From: Jatrophihabitans sp. | GTDB lineage: Bacteria; Actinomycetota; Actinomycetes; Mycobacteriales; Jatrophihabitantaceae | Assembly: GCA_036389035.1 (NCBI GenBank) | Contig: DASVQQ010000009.1 | Location: 57,603 to 121,602 of the forward strand | Length of the DNA stretch: 64,000 nucleotides | Direction: 5' to 3' | Position numbers and translations under genes: made by a program | Shown here: positions 34,797 to 43,293 of the stretch, piece after piece | How positions within the stretch are numbered: the stretch's first letter is position 1 | How the letters are laid out: the number at the start of each line of letters is the position of its first letter | Notes under the pieces: model-generated | Seen by the model: the letters and a program-made list of their open reading frames with translations, nothing else | Databases searched by the model: none | What the model was told of the DNA's origin: nothing

Positions 34797-35963
34797 GTGG
34801 TGCTGCCCACCGCCCAGCCGTTCAGGGGCCGCGACGCCCACCGCTGGGTAGCCGCCGGCCTGCCGCGAGGGGTCACCAGCGTCGCGCTCCCGCTGTTGTG
34901 GGGGGTGGCACTGCTGGTGGCGGCCAGCACCGGCGCCAGCCGGTGCATGCCGCAGCACCTCGCGGGGTGCGGACCCGATGCCAGCTCCACGCTGTGGTTG
35001 GTGATGTTGCTCGCGACGCCGGTGCTGCTGGTCTGGATGCCGGTGCTCGGCTGCCTGGCGGCAGTGGCCTACGCCCTGACCGGACTTAGTCACGAGGACA
35101 TGCAGGTCGCCCGCGTGGTGTTCGGGTTGCACGGCCTGCTCTGCGCGCTGGCGGCGGTGCGGCTGGTGCTCGGCGTCGCCGAGCAGCGGCGGATCGCGGC
35201 GGCGGCGTCCGGCGGCCTTCAGGCCAGCGCCGGCCACCTTCCGACTGCACCGGAGGATGGCGGTCACCTCACTGCCAGGCAGCTGGCCCCGGCCGGCGCG
35301 CTGGCGCTGGCCGGCTTGGGCTTGCTCGCCTGGTCCGGCCAGCGAAACTCGGTCGGCTGGCAGAGCGCGGGCGCGGGTTGCTTCTTGCTGGCGTTGGTAT
35401 GGCTGCTGCACCACTGGCGGCTGCGACAAGGTGTGGCAGCCCTACGCAGGGGCGATCACCCCGCGCTCCGGGTCAAGATGCGCCTGGATGACAAGGGCCG
35501 CGCTCTGATCCTGCCCGTGCTGGGCAGCAATCCCGCATGGCTTGCCAAGCGTCCGATCGCCAGGTTGGCGGTGGCTGCAGCTTTGCCCCAGGCCGTGCCC
35601 GCAGCTGCCGGCACGCCTGCCGAAAGCGCGGCGGAGGAGGAATCCGACGACGCTGAGCGGCTCCTGCCGCAGTCGGGGACCGTGCAGGACGCCGTGCTGC
35701 TCGGCGAGCTGAACGATCGAGGGATCGCGATGCTGATCACCTCCGACGCGGTGCTGCTACCCGCGGGGCGGCTGCGCACCAGTGGGGTGCTTGAGCGCGG
35801 ACCCGGCGGCGACGCCATGGCAGCCGGCGGAGGCGGCGATGGCGGCTGGGGCTTATGGGGTGGCGGAGACGGCGGCGGCGGAGGCGGCGACGGCGGAGGC
35901 GGCGGTGGCGGGGACGGCGGCGGTGGCGGTGGCGGGGACGGCGGCGGAGGCGGCGGCGGCTGA
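34797..35963 (+). CDS. Multi-pass membrane protein, truncated paralogue A2 with Gly/Asp tail
   Basis: A 388-residue paralogue of A1. The first 250 residues align (VLPTAQPFRGRDAHRW, LLVASTGASRCMPQ, LGVAEQRRIA, DDKGRALILPVLG) and the DAVLLGELNDRGIAMLIT block is shared. After LLPAGRLRTSGVLERG the sequence departs into about 45 residues of almost pure Gly and Asp, and the C-terminal membrane part of A1 is missing. The upstream 80 bases are nearly identical to those of A1. A repeat-expansion truncation is likely; the protein may still be made. Confidence 0.7.
   Translation: MVLPTAQPFRGRDAHRWVAAGLPRGVTSVALPLLWGVALLVAASTGASRCMPQHLAGCGPDASSTLWLVMLLATPVLLVWMPVLGCLAAVAYALTGLSHEDMQVARVVFGLHGLLCALAAVRLVLGVAEQRRIAAAASGGLQASAGHLPTAPEDGGHLTARQLAPAGALALAGLGLLAWSGQRNSVGWQSAGAGCFLLALVWLLHHWRLRQGVAALRRGDHPALRVKMRLDDKGRALILPVLGSNPAWLAKRPIARLAVAAALPQAVPAAAGTPAESAAEEESDDAERLLPQSGTVQDAVLLGELNDRGIAMLITSDAVLLPAGRLRTSGVLERGPGGDAMAAGGGGDGGWGLWGGGDGGGGGGDGGGGGGGDGGGGGGGDGGGGGGG
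35823..35961 (+). repeat. GGC/GGM trinucleotide-rich low-complexity tract
   Basis: Iterated GGCGGCGGAGGCGGCGAC-like units encode the Gly/Asp tail of A2. Its imperfect internal periodicity (24 bases, GGGGGGGD) suggests slippage expansion. Confidence 0.85.
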
Positions 35964-36014
35964 GCCGTCGAAACCGGGTCTCCAGCGGCGCTCAGGCTCG
36001 GCGGCGGCGCGCTG

Positions 36015-36722
36015 TCAGCCAGGCAGTTCCACCAGCGGCTGGACGGCGGCGCTGGCCAGCTCGGGCGGCACCGTGTGGCCGCCGGCGAACTCGCGGTAGT
36101 CCACCTGGTAGCCGTTGGCCTGCAGCTGCGGGACGATCCGGCGGCTGCAGCGCTGGATCGGCAGCACGGTGTCGGCCTGGCCGTGTGAGATGAAGACGGC
36201 CGGCTTGCCGCTGCGCCGGCCGGGCACCATGAACCCGGGCGAGAATGCCAGGATCCGGCTGAATAGCTCGCCGTTGATCAGTCCGACCGACAGCGCGTAG
36301 GAGGCGCCGTCGGAGAAACCGGCCAGCGCGATCCGGGCCGGGTCCACCGTGAAGTGCTCGAACACCCGGCCCAGCAGCCGGTCCAGCACCGCGATGTCCG
36401 GGCCGAACCCGCCGCCGATGATGTCCCAGCTGTAGTCCCGGGACTTCGGCGCCAGCAGCAGGAACCGGCCGCGCTCGGCCTGCTCGCGCAGCACCGGCAG
36501 CACCCGCTCCGGGCTGGAGGTGGCACCGTGCAGCAGCACCACCAGCGGCAGCGCGGCGCTGCCGGTCCCCGGCGGCACGTACAGCGCCGACTCGGGGTCC
36601 CGGTCATCGGTGAGCAGGTGCAGGCCGGCCGGCAGCGGCGCCTCGCCGGATTTACCCGGCCGGGCTGACAGCACTCCGGCCTGCCAGCCGAGCTGGGCCT
36701 GGGCGGAGAAGGTGGCGCTCAC
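36015..36722 (-). CDS. Alpha/beta hydrolase, PHB-depolymerase/phospholipase-like esterase
   Basis: A 235-residue esterase. The oxyanion loop is VVLLHGATSS, the nucleophile elbow GFSDGASYALS, the acid is in SHGQADTVLP and the His in FAGGHTVPP, so the triad is complete. The region resembles LpqC/carboxylesterase Est-like proteins, but no signal peptide is present with the GTG start at 36722 (AGAGGA upstream; the frame opens from 36770). Pieces of this gene recur at 34605-34648. Confidence 0.85.
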   Translation of the reverse strand: MSATFSAQAQLGWQAGVLSARPGKSGEAPLPAGLHLLTDDRDPESALYVPPGTGSAALPLVVLLHGATSSPERVLPVLREQAERGRFLLLAPKSRDYSWDIIGGGFGPDIAVLDRLLGRVFEHFTVDPARIALAGFSDGASYALSVGLINGELFSRILAFSPGFMVPGRRSGKPAVFISHGQADTVLPIQRCSRRIVPQLQANGYQVDYREFAGGHTVPPELASAAVQPLVELPG

Positions 36723-36859
36723 ATCGTCCTCTCGGCGAGCGGAAGTCTCTCGCTGTGTCCAAGGTGTCACGGTAAGGTGCCGACGGTTCGTGCAGACACC
36801 CTGAGGAGCTAGTTCATGGCGGTGGAGCGGGCACTTTCGGGCCCGGGTTCGAAGGACAA

Positions 36860-37054
36860 GGTACTTCTCATCGTATGCACGATGAGCTGGTGCGACATCG
36901 GCGCGCGCGATCCTGGCGGCGGTGGTGCTGGGCTACGGCTTGATGGCCGAACTGGCCCGCAAGTTGCTGTCGGCCACCGAGCTCCAAGGCCCGGATCGAC
37001 CGGATCTCCGGCGTCATGTTCGTGCTGGCCGGGCTGCTGATCGCCCTTCGCTGA
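36860..37054 (+). pseudogene. Remnant of a LysE/RhtB-family exporter gene
   Basis: The tail ARIDRISGVMFVLAGLLIALR, ending at TGA 37052-37054, is characteristic of the last transmembrane segment of LysE-family transporters. An adjacent frame carries ILAAVVLGYGLMAELARK, joined by an apparent frameshift near 36985. No intact start or N-terminal half is present. The last 20 bases recur at 39287-39305 as part of a duplication. Confidence 0.6.
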
Positions 37055-37166
37055 GGCGCCTCCGGTTTGACGACGGCTCAGGAATGCGGGGATGATCCAT
37101 AAGTCGGGTCAAACCGCGATCCCGTGCCTCTGCTCAAGGAGCACCTCTCGTGACTAATGATCCGCA
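37033..37166 (+). repeat. Duplicated segment, copy 1 (LysE tail + spacer + DUF4190 start)
   Basis: From GCTGATCGCCCTTCGCTGAG through ATAAGTCGGGTCAA and CGATCCCGTGCCTC to the GTGACT start of the DUF4190 gene. The same order of blocks occurs at 39287-39402, diverged by small indels. The duplication includes the whole downstream DUF4190 gene. Confidence 0.85.
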
Positions 37167-37644
37167 GGGTTCGTACGGTTCCAATCCCCAGGGTTCCTAC
37201 GGTTCCAATCCCCAGGGTTCCTACGGTTCCAACCCCCAGGGTTCCTACGGCGCGATGCCGCCAGGCCAGCCCCAGCCCGGACGCCCGGTGGTCGGCGGCA
37301 ACGGCATGGCCACGGCCGCCCTGGTACTCGGCATCCTGGCCCTGATCACCTCGTGGACCGTCATCGGCGGGGTCTTCCTGGGCCTGCTCGCGGTGATCCT
37401 CGGCTTCCTCGGGCTGCGCAAGGCCCGCCGCGGCCTGGCCACCGGCCGGGGCCGGGCGATCGCCGGCATCATCCTCGGCCTGCTGAGCATCGCGATAGCG
37501 GTCGCGCTGATCGCGGTCGGCGTCTCCATCCTCAACTCCGAGGAAGCGCAGAACCTGCAGGACTGCCTCCGCGACGCCGGCACCAACCAGAGCGAGGTCC
37601 AGCAGTGCGAGGACGAGTTCCGCGACCAGATCGAGGGCAGCTGA
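37150..37644 (+). CDS. DUF4190 small membrane protein, copy 1
   Basis: A 164-residue protein, GTG start with AAGGAGC upstream. The N-terminus repeats GSYGSNPQ four times. Two transmembrane segments follow (MATAALVLGILALITSW and VFLGLLAVILGFLGL, separated by a short loop), then an RKARRGLATGRGRAIAGI linker and a third hydrophobic segment. This is the DUF4190 arrangement, of unknown function. The C-terminus has a Cys pair (DCLRDAG...QQCEDEF) kept in copy 2. Confidence 0.88.
   Translation: MTNDPQGSYGSNPQGSYGSNPQGSYGSNPQGSYGAMPPGQPQPGRPVVGGNGMATAALVLGILALITSWTVIGGVFLGLLAVILGFLGLRKARRGLATGRGRAIAGIILGLLSIAIAVALIAVGVSILNSEEAQNLQDCLRDAGTNQSEVQQCEDEFRDQIEGS
37165..37250 (+). repeat. 24-bp tandem repeats encoding GSYGSNPQ
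   Basis: The unit GGTTCCTACGGTTCCAATCC plus CCAG is repeated about three and a half times with few changes at the 5' end of DUF4190 copy 1. Copy 2 has only one degenerate unit (SGSYGSEP). Confidence 0.9.
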
Positions 37645-37736
37645 GCGAATCCGGGCGGCGGCCGAGCCGCCGGGTTGCCCGCACGGGTTGACCCGCACAG
37701 GGTGGACCTGCGCGGGCTGACCCGCGCGGGTTGACC

Positions 37737-37763
37737 TGTCACACCCGGCGGCCGGCCGGTGTC
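37737..37763 (+). promoter_or_regulatory. ECF41-type promoter
   Basis: TGTCACA (37737-37743), 16 bases, then TGTC (37760-37763). It closely matches the published ECF41 target TGTCACA-N16-CGTC. It lies 33 bases before the carboxymuconolactone decarboxylase gene that is coupled to the ECF41 sigma gene, implying autoregulation. Just upstream, GCGGGTTGACC-like units repeat (37683-37735). Confidence 0.75.
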
Positions 37764-37796
37764 TGTATGTCGAATCCGATTTACCCAGGAGGAGAC

Positions 37797-38390
37797 ATGA
37801 CCAGCACGACCCGGATCCCCAAGGCCGAGATCACCGGCGTCTACGGTGCGGTGGCGAAGAAGTTCGGCAAGAAGCAGTTCGGCGTGGTGCCGGAGCCGCT
37901 CCAGGTGATGTGGCACAACCGTCCGGTGCTCAAGGCTTACTTCGCGCTCGGTGGCAAGGCCCAGAAGTGGGACGCCTGCGATGCCGGCCTGAAGGCGTTC
38001 GCTCATCTGGCCGTCGCGTCGCTGGTGGGCTGCACCTGGTGCCTGGACCTCGGCTACTTCCAGGCCCACCACGAGAAGCTCGATCCGGACAAGGCACGCG
38101 AGGTGCCGCGGTGGCGCGAGTCCGACGTGTTCACCCCGCTCGAGCGTGACGTGCTGGAGTACGCCGAGGCGATGACCCACACGCCTCCCACGGTGACCGA
38201 CGAGCTCTCGGCGCGGTTGCTGGCGGCGCTGGGCGCTCCGGCGATGGTGGAGCTCACCGCCTACGTCGCGCTGGCCAACCTGTGGACCCGCACCAACACC
38301 GCGCTCGGCATCGAGTCACAGGGCTTCGCCGCGTCATGTGACCTGCGACCCCTGGCCGAGCCGAGCGGTGTCCGACCCTTGGCCCGATGA
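37797..38390 (+). CDS. Carboxymuconolactone decarboxylase/AhpD-like protein
   Basis: A 197-residue protein with CAGGAGGAG before ATG 37797. The AhpD-type redox motif is CTWC at about residue 80 with the following helix (LDLGYFQAHHEK). The alkylhydroperoxidase-like fold is further indicated by the FTPLERDVLEYAEAMTHTP helix. Members are partners of ECF41 sigma factors. Its stop overlaps the sigma gene start (ATGA). A role in peroxide or quinone chemistry is inferred from the family. Confidence 0.9.
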   Translation: MTSTTRIPKAEITGVYGAVAKKFGKKQFGVVPEPLQVMWHNRPVLKAYFALGGKAQKWDACDAGLKAFAHLAVASLVGCTWCLDLGYFQAHHEKLDPDKAREVPRWRESDVFTPLERDVLEYAEAMTHTPPTVTDELSARLLAALGAPAMVELTAYVALANLWTRTNTALGIESQGFAASCDLRPLAEPSGVRPLAR

Positions 38391-39253
38391 GCCTCGACCC
38401 GTTCGCAAATCACCGGCGGCTGCTGTTCACCGTCGCCTACGAGATGCTCGGCTCCGCCGCGGACGCTGAGGACGTGGTGCAGGAAACCTGGCTGCGGTGG
38501 GCCGAGGTCGATCAGGCCGAGGTGCGCGACCCGCGCGCCTACCTGGTCCGCATCGTCACCCGGCAGGCGCTCAACCGGCTGCGCACGCTGGCGCGGCGGC
38601 GCGAGGAGTACGTCGGGCAGTGGCTTCCCGAGCCGCTGCTCACCAGCCCTGACGTGGCCGAGGACGTCGAGCTCGCGGAGAGCGTCTCGATCGCGATGCT
38701 CACCGTGCTCGAGACCTTGGGCCCGGCCGAGCGGGCGGTGTTCGTGCTGCGCGAGGTGTTCGACACCTCCTATGAGGAGATCGCCGCCGCCATCGACAAG
38801 TCGCCGGCCGCGGTGCGCCAGATCGCGCACCGCGCGCGCGAGCACGTGGCCGCTCGCCGACCGCGCGTGCAGGTCAGCCACGCCGAGCAGCGGGCGGTCG
38901 TCGAGCGGTTTCTGGCGGCGTTGCGCACCGGCGACGTCCAGGGCCTGCTGGACGTCCTCGCGCCCGAGGTCGTGCTCCGGGCCGACGGCGGCGGTGTGGT
39001 GGCCGCGGCCCCGCGCCCGATCGAGGGCGCCGCTGCCGTGACGCGGTTCCTCGCCGGGTTCGCCAAGGTCGCGCCCGGGGCTCGGGTCGACACGGTGTGG
39101 CTCAACGGCGCGCCGGCCGCCCGGATCGAATTCGAGGGCGACATCACGGCGGTCAGCCTGCTGATCGAGGACGGCCGGGTCAGCCGGATCTACGCGATGC
39201 GCAACCCGCGCAAGCTGACCCGCCTCGGGGCAGAGGCGCAGCTGAGCCGGTAG
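38387..39253 (+). CDS. ECF41-family sigma factor with SnoaL-like C-terminal domain
   Basis: A 288-residue sigma factor. Region 2 is LLFTVAYEMLGSAADAEDVVQETWLRW, region 4 is LGPAERAVFVLREVFDTSYEEIA and the following DKSPAAVRQIAHRAREH. A C-terminal SnoaL/NTF2-like domain of about 110 residues replaces an anti-sigma factor in ECF41. DGGGV and the NPRKL motif near the end match the known ECF41 extension. It is coupled to the AhpD-like gene and probably directs its own promoter. Confidence 0.92.
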   Translation: MSLDPFANHRRLLFTVAYEMLGSAADAEDVVQETWLRWAEVDQAEVRDPRAYLVRIVTRQALNRLRTLARRREEYVGQWLPEPLLTSPDVAEDVELAESVSIAMLTVLETLGPAERAVFVLREVFDTSYEEIAAAIDKSPAAVRQIAHRAREHVAARRPRVQVSHAEQRAVVERFLAALRTGDVQGLLDVLAPEVVLRADGGGVVAAAPRPIEGAAAVTRFLAGFAKVAPGARVDTVWLNGAPAARIEFEGDITAVSLLIEDGRVSRIYAMRNPRKLTRLGAEAQLSR

Positions 39254-39286
39254 CGGCGATGCCGATAGTGGCCGGTACGGCAGCGC

Positions 39287-39402
39287 TGCTGATCGCCCTT
39301 CGCTGAGCCTCGGTTGACGCCGGCTCGGGAGTGCGGCAAGGATCGATAAGTCGGGTCAACACGATCCCGTGCCTCCGATCAAGAAGCACCCTCGTGACTG
39401 AC
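39287..39402 (+). repeat. Duplicated segment, copy 2
   Basis: Carries the same blocks as 37033-37166: the LysE-type end GCTGATCGCCCTTCGCTGAG, ATAAGTCGGGTCAA, CGATCCCGTGCCTC and the GTGACT start of the second DUF4190 gene. The ECF41 pair lies between the two copies. Confidence 0.85.
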
Positions 39403-39840
39403 GGTTCCCACGGTTCCGGTTCCTACGGCTCGGAGCCGCCCTCAGGCCAGGCCCAGCCCGCGCGGCCGGTGGTCGGCGGCGGCATGGCCACGGCCGCCCT
39501 GGTGCTCGGCATCCTGGCCCTGATCACCTCGTGGATCGGCTTCGGCGGGATCATCCCGGGTCTGCTTGCGGGCCTGCTTGCGGTGATCCTCGGCGTCCTC
39601 GCGCTACGCAAGGCCCGTCGCGGCCTGGCCACGGCCCCGCCCGGCCCCGGCCCCGCCCGGGGCTGGGGCCGGGCGATCGCGGGCATCATCTTCGGCCTGC
39701 TGGGCATCGCGATAGGGGCCGCGCTGTTCGCGGTCCACCTGTCCTACCGGCAGGACTGCATCCGCTACGCCGGCACCAATCAGAGCCAGGTGCAGCAGTG
39801 CGAGGACATATTCCGCCACGAGGTCATCCCCACCCCGTAG
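39394..39840 (+). CDS. DUF4190 small membrane protein, copy 2
   Basis: A 148-residue paralogue of copy 1, starting at GTG 39394 (equivalent to copy 1). MATAALVLGILALITSW is identical, the RKARRGLAT linker is kept and the Cys pair (DCIRYAG...QQCEDIF) is conserved. The N-terminal YGSNPQ repeats are nearly lost. Function unknown. Confidence 0.87.
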   Translation: MTDGSHGSGSYGSEPPSGQAQPARPVVGGGMATAALVLGILALITSWIGFGGIIPGLLAGLLAVILGVLALRKARRGLATAPPGPGPARGWGRAIAGIIFGLLGIAIGAALFAVHLSYRQDCIRYAGTNQSQVQQCEDIFRHEVIPTP

Positions 39841-39894
39841 TCAATCGGTGCGTTAGCAAGGTGACAAGTCGGCGCCTTGTACCAAGATGGGCGC

Positions 39895-40470
39895 ATGAGC
39901 CTGCATCTCGCGACCACGCCGGAAGCCAACGCGCTGCTGGCCGAGGACCCCCTGGCACTGCTCGTCGGCATGCTGCTGGACCAGCAGATCCCGATGGAGA
40001 AAGCCTTCACCTCACCCCAGGTGCTCGCCGAGCGGCTCGGGGTGGCGCGGCTGGACGCGGTCCAGATCGCCGACTACGACGAGGGCGAACTGGAGGAGCT
40101 GTTCCGGCGGGTGCCGGCCCTGCACCGGTTCCCGGCCGCGATGGCCAAGCGGGTGCGGGAGCTGTGCCGGGCGCTGGTCGAGCAGTACGACGGCGACACC
40201 GCATCGGTGTGGACCACCGCCGCGGACGGGCCGGAGCTGGTCAAGCGGATCGCCGGCCTGCCCGGCTTCGGCCAGCAGAAGGCCCGGATCTTCACCGCAC
40301 TGCTGGGCAAGCAGTTCGGGGTCCGGCCGGCCGGCTGGGACACCGCGGCGGCGGCCTACGGCGAGTCCGGGTCCTTCCGGTCGGTGGCCGACGTGGTCGA
40401 CGGTGAGTCGCTGAAGAAGGTCCGCGACTTCAAGAAGCAGGCGAAGGCCGCCGCCCAGGCCGGCACATGA
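39895..40470 (+). CDS. HhH-GPD superfamily base-excision-like protein
   Basis: A 191-residue protein. [17 protein letters not shown] and the helix-hairpin-helix [20 protein letters not shown] resemble the HhH-GPD fold of DNA glycosylases; the catalytic Asp normally found after the hairpin may be Asp in [15 protein letters not shown] 39895 is used. Its stop overlaps hutI (ATGA), so the two genes are co-translated despite unrelated roles. Confidence 0.82.
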   Translation: MSLHLATTPEANALLAEDPLALLVGMLLDQQIPMEKAFTSPQVLAERLGVARLDAVQIADYDEGELEELFRRVPALHRFPAAMAKRVRELCRALVEQYDGDTASVWTTAADGPELVKRIAGLPGFGQQKARIFTALLGKQFGVRPAGWDTAAAAYGESGSFRSVADVVDGESLKKVRDFKKQAKAAAQAGT

Positions 40471-41648
40471 GCCTGCTGCTGACCGGGATCGGGCTGCTGG
40501 CCACTCAGGACCCCGAGCTCGGCGAGATCACCGACGCCGCGCTGGTGATCGAGGACGGGCTGCTGGCCTGGATCGGCCCGGCCGCCCGGGCGCCGGCTGC
40601 CGACAACGCCATCGACGTCGGTGGCCGCTGCGTCCTGCCGGGGTTCGTCGACTCGCACGCTCACCTGGTGTTCGCCGGTGACCGGGCCGAGGAGTTCGCC
40701 GCCCGGATGAGCGGGACGCCCTACTCCGCGGGCGGCATCCGGTCCACGGTGGCCGCTACCCGGGCGGCTTCGGACGAGCAGCTGCGGGCCAACCTGACCC
40801 GGCTGGCGGCCGAGCTGCACGCGGCCGGGGTGACCACCTTCGAGTGCAAGTCCGGCTACGGCCTGGACGTGGCCACCGAACAGCGCTCCGTCCGGCTGGC
40901 CGCCGAGCAGACGTCCGAGGTGAGCTTTCTCGGCGCCCACGTGGTGCCGGCCGGCATCGACCGCGGCGACTACCTCGACCTGGTCTGCGGGCCGATGCTG
41001 CAGGCCTGCGCGCCGCACGCCCGCTGGGTGGACGTGTTCTGCGAGCAGGGCGCCTTCGACGTGGCCGAGAGCCGGGCGGTGCTGCGGGCCGGGATGGCCG
41101 CCGGGCTGGCGCCGCGGTTGCACGCCAACCAGCTGAGCGCCGGTGGCGGGGTGGCGCTGGCCGTGGAACTCGACGCCGCCAGCGCCGATCACTGCACGCA
41201 CCTGTCGGCAGCCGACATCGACGCCCTGGCCGGCTCGTCCACCGTGGCGACTTTGCTGCCGCTGGTGGAGTTCTCCACCCGCTCGCCCTACCCCGACGCC
41301 CGCGGCCTGCTCGACGCCGGGGCGACGGTGGCGCTGGCGACTGACTGCAATCCCGGCTCCGGGTTCTCCACCTCGATGCCGCTGGCGATCGCGCTGGCCG
41401 TCCGCGAGATGCGGATGACCCCGGCCGAGGCGGTGCGCGCCGCCACCGCCGGCGGCGCCCAGGCGTTGCGGCGCGAGGACATCGGCCGGCTGGCGGTGGG
41501 CCTGCGGGCCGACCTCACCGTGCTGGACGCGCCCAGCTACCTGCACCTTGCCTACCGGCCGGGCGTGCCGCTGATCTCCCAGGTCTGGATCGACGGCACG
41601 CCTTGGATCAACGAAGGGCTGACCGGCGCGCCGGCCGGCCCGTTCTGA
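40467..41648 (+). CDS. hutI: Imidazolonepropionase
   Basis: A 393-residue zinc amidohydrolase that hydrolyses imidazolonepropionate to N-formiminoglutamate, which HutF then deiminates. Motifs are [13 protein letters not shown] (zinc His pair), [23 protein letters not shown] and [15 protein letters not shown]. Complete. It is separated from hutU by about 9.9 kb of accessory DNA in this genome. Confidence 0.95.
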   Translation: MSLLLTGIGLLATQDPELGEITDAALVIEDGLLAWIGPAARAPAADNAIDVGGRCVLPGFVDSHAHLVFAGDRAEEFAARMSGTPYSAGGIRSTVAATRAASDEQLRANLTRLAAELHAAGVTTFECKSGYGLDVATEQRSVRLAAEQTSEVSFLGAHVVPAGIDRGDYLDLVCGPMLQACAPHARWVDVFCEQGAFDVAESRAVLRAGMAAGLAPRLHANQLSAGGGVALAVELDAASADHCTHLSAADIDALAGSSTVATLLPLVEFSTRSPYPDARGLLDAGATVALATDCNPGSGFSTSMPLAIALAVREMRMTPAEAVRAATAGGAQALRREDIGRLAVGLRADLTVLDAPSYLHLAYRPGVPLISQVWIDGTPWINEGLTGAPAGPF

Positions 41649-41708
41649 GACGGCTCAGCTGAACTGAGCGGCTCAGGCTAATCAAGCGGCTCGGCCGAAC
41701 CGAGTGGC

Positions 41709-42668
41709 TCAGCCGAACCGGCGGGCGATTCCCTCAGCCCGGGTCACCAGGTCCAGGTCATGGGCAACGCCGGGCACGTAGAAGATGATGTAGTCCGCCC
41801 CGGCCTCGAGCGCCGCGTCGACCTTGGCGGCGATCTCGTCGTCGGTGCCGATCACGGTGCCGGCCGCGAACTCGTCGAAGTCGATGCCGCCGCGGGCCTT
41901 CTCGGTGGCCGCCACCGGGTCGCCTCCGGCGTCGAGCGGGAACACGTTCAGGTTGGTGGACTTGATGATCCGGTCGTAGTCCCGGTCGAGGGTCTGGCAG
42001 TGCTGCTTGAGGATCGCCAGCTTGTCGGTGATCACTGCCGGGTCACCGGCGCCGACATTGGCCGCGTCGCCGTACTGGGCGACCAGCTTCAGGGTGACCT
42101 TCTCGCCGCCGCCGCCGATCCACAGCGAGGGGTGCGGCTTGCGGACGCCCTTGGGCTCGTTGATGGGCTTGTCGACCGAGTAGTACTTGCCGCTGAACCG
42201 GTACTCGTCCTGGGTCCACATGCCGACCACGATCTCGACGGCTTCGCGGAAGGCGCCCATCCGGTCCCTGAGCTCGGGCCACTCGTAGCCGTAGGCCTTC
42301 CACTCGTGCTCGTACCAGCCGGCCCCGATCCCGGAGTAGAGCCGGCCGTTGCTGGCCACGTCCACGGTGGAGGCGATCTTGGCGTACAGCGCCGGGTTGC
42401 GGTAACCGTTGCAGCCCACCATCTGGCCGATATTGACCCGGGAGGTGTCACGGGCCAGCGCCGCGGTGGCCGTCCAGCACTCGAAGGTCGTCTCGGTGCT
42501 GGGCTCGGGAACGGTGTGGAAGTGGTCATAGAGCCAGATCGAGTCCCAGGAGCCCTCGTCGGCTGCCTTGGCGACCGCGGTCATCGCCTCCCACTGCTGG
42601 ACCGGGTCACCGATTCCCACCAGGTCCATCCGCCAGCCCTGCGGCACAAAGATTCCGAATCGTGTCAT
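41709..42668 (-). CDS. LLM-class F420-dependent oxidoreductase
   Basis: A 319-residue TIM-barrel protein of the luciferase-like monooxygenase family, F420-dependent subgroup: FGIFVPQGWRMDL, WDSIWLYDHFHTVPEP, VGCNGYRNPALYAKIASTVD, GIGAGWYEHEWKAYGY and PSLWIGGGGEKVTLKLVAQY. Start at ATG 42668 (MTRFGIFVPQ). Substrate is unknown. Presence of such enzymes supports an actinobacterial host. Confidence 0.9.
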   Translation of the reverse strand: MTRFGIFVPQGWRMDLVGIGDPVQQWEAMTAVAKAADEGSWDSIWLYDHFHTVPEPSTETTFECWTATAALARDTSRVNIGQMVGCNGYRNPALYAKIASTVDVASNGRLYSGIGAGWYEHEWKAYGYEWPELRDRMGAFREAVEIVVGMWTQDEYRFSGKYYSVDKPINEPKGVRKPHPSLWIGGGGEKVTLKLVAQYGDAANVGAGDPAVITDKLAILKQHCQTLDRDYDRIIKSTNLNVFPLDAGGDPVAATEKARGGIDFDEFAAGTVIGTDDEIAAKVDAALEAGADYIIFYVPGVAHDLDLVTRAEGIARRFG

Positions 42669-42765
42669 GGGGCAAGTCTGCCGCACCGGAGAAGTAAGCG
42701 CAGCAGGGCTGTCGCCCGGGTGCCGGGCCGCGGCAGGGCTGTCGCCCGGGGCGCGCCGAGCCTCC

Positions 42766-43257
42766 TCAGGTCACCGCCACGATGTCGGCCTGGACCAGCT
42801 CGCCGTCTTCGATCAGCAGCAGCCCGACCGTGCCCCGGGGCTGGCGGCGCTTGTCGGTGGGCGAGCCGGGATTGAAGATCCGCTGGCCGTCGTGCTCCTC
42901 GTTCAGCGGGATGTGCGAGTGCCCGAACACCACCAGCCCGGCGTCGGGGAACCGGCGCCGCAGCCGGGCCGGCCGGCCGATCCTCGCGCCGCTGTCGTGC
43001 ACCATCGCCACCCGCAGGCCGGCCAGCTCCAGGGTGAGGGTGTCAGGCGCGCCCCAGTCGGCCACGTCCGGGCCGTCGTTGTTGCCGCGCACCGCGTGCA
43101 CCGGCGCCCACCCCGACAGCTCGTCGAGCACGTCCGGGATGCAGACGTCACCGGCGTGCAGGATCACCTCGACGTGCTCCAGCACCCGCGCGACCGCCGG
43201 CGGGCAGGACTTCCAGTACCGGGGCGCGTGGGTGTCGGACAGCACGGCCACCCTCAT
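42766..43257 (-). CDS. Metallophosphoesterase (YfcE/MJ0936 type)
   Basis: A 163-residue dinuclear metal phosphodiesterase: VAVLSDTHAPR, HAGDVC, VRGNNDG, MVHDSG and VFGHSHIP give all five metal/catalytic motifs. Cytosolic. Biological substrate is unknown. It is divergent from the alpha/beta hydrolase gene with 36 bases between starts. Confidence 0.92.
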   Translation of the reverse strand: MRVAVLSDTHAPRYWKSCPPAVARVLEHVEVILHAGDVCIPDVLDELSGWAPVHAVRGNNDGPDVADWGAPDTLTLELAGLRVAMVHDSGARIGRPARLRRRFPDAGLVVFGHSHIPLNEEHDGQRIFNPGSPTDKRRQPRGTVGLLLIEDGELVQADIVAVT

Positions 43258-43293
43258 GGCTCCAGCCTGACACAGCGCGGCAGACTGACGGCC

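Noticed and set aside
42568..43293. N-terminal extension of the alpha/beta hydrolase frame
   Set aside because: Antisense to the metallophosphoesterase gene; family similarity starts at 43294.
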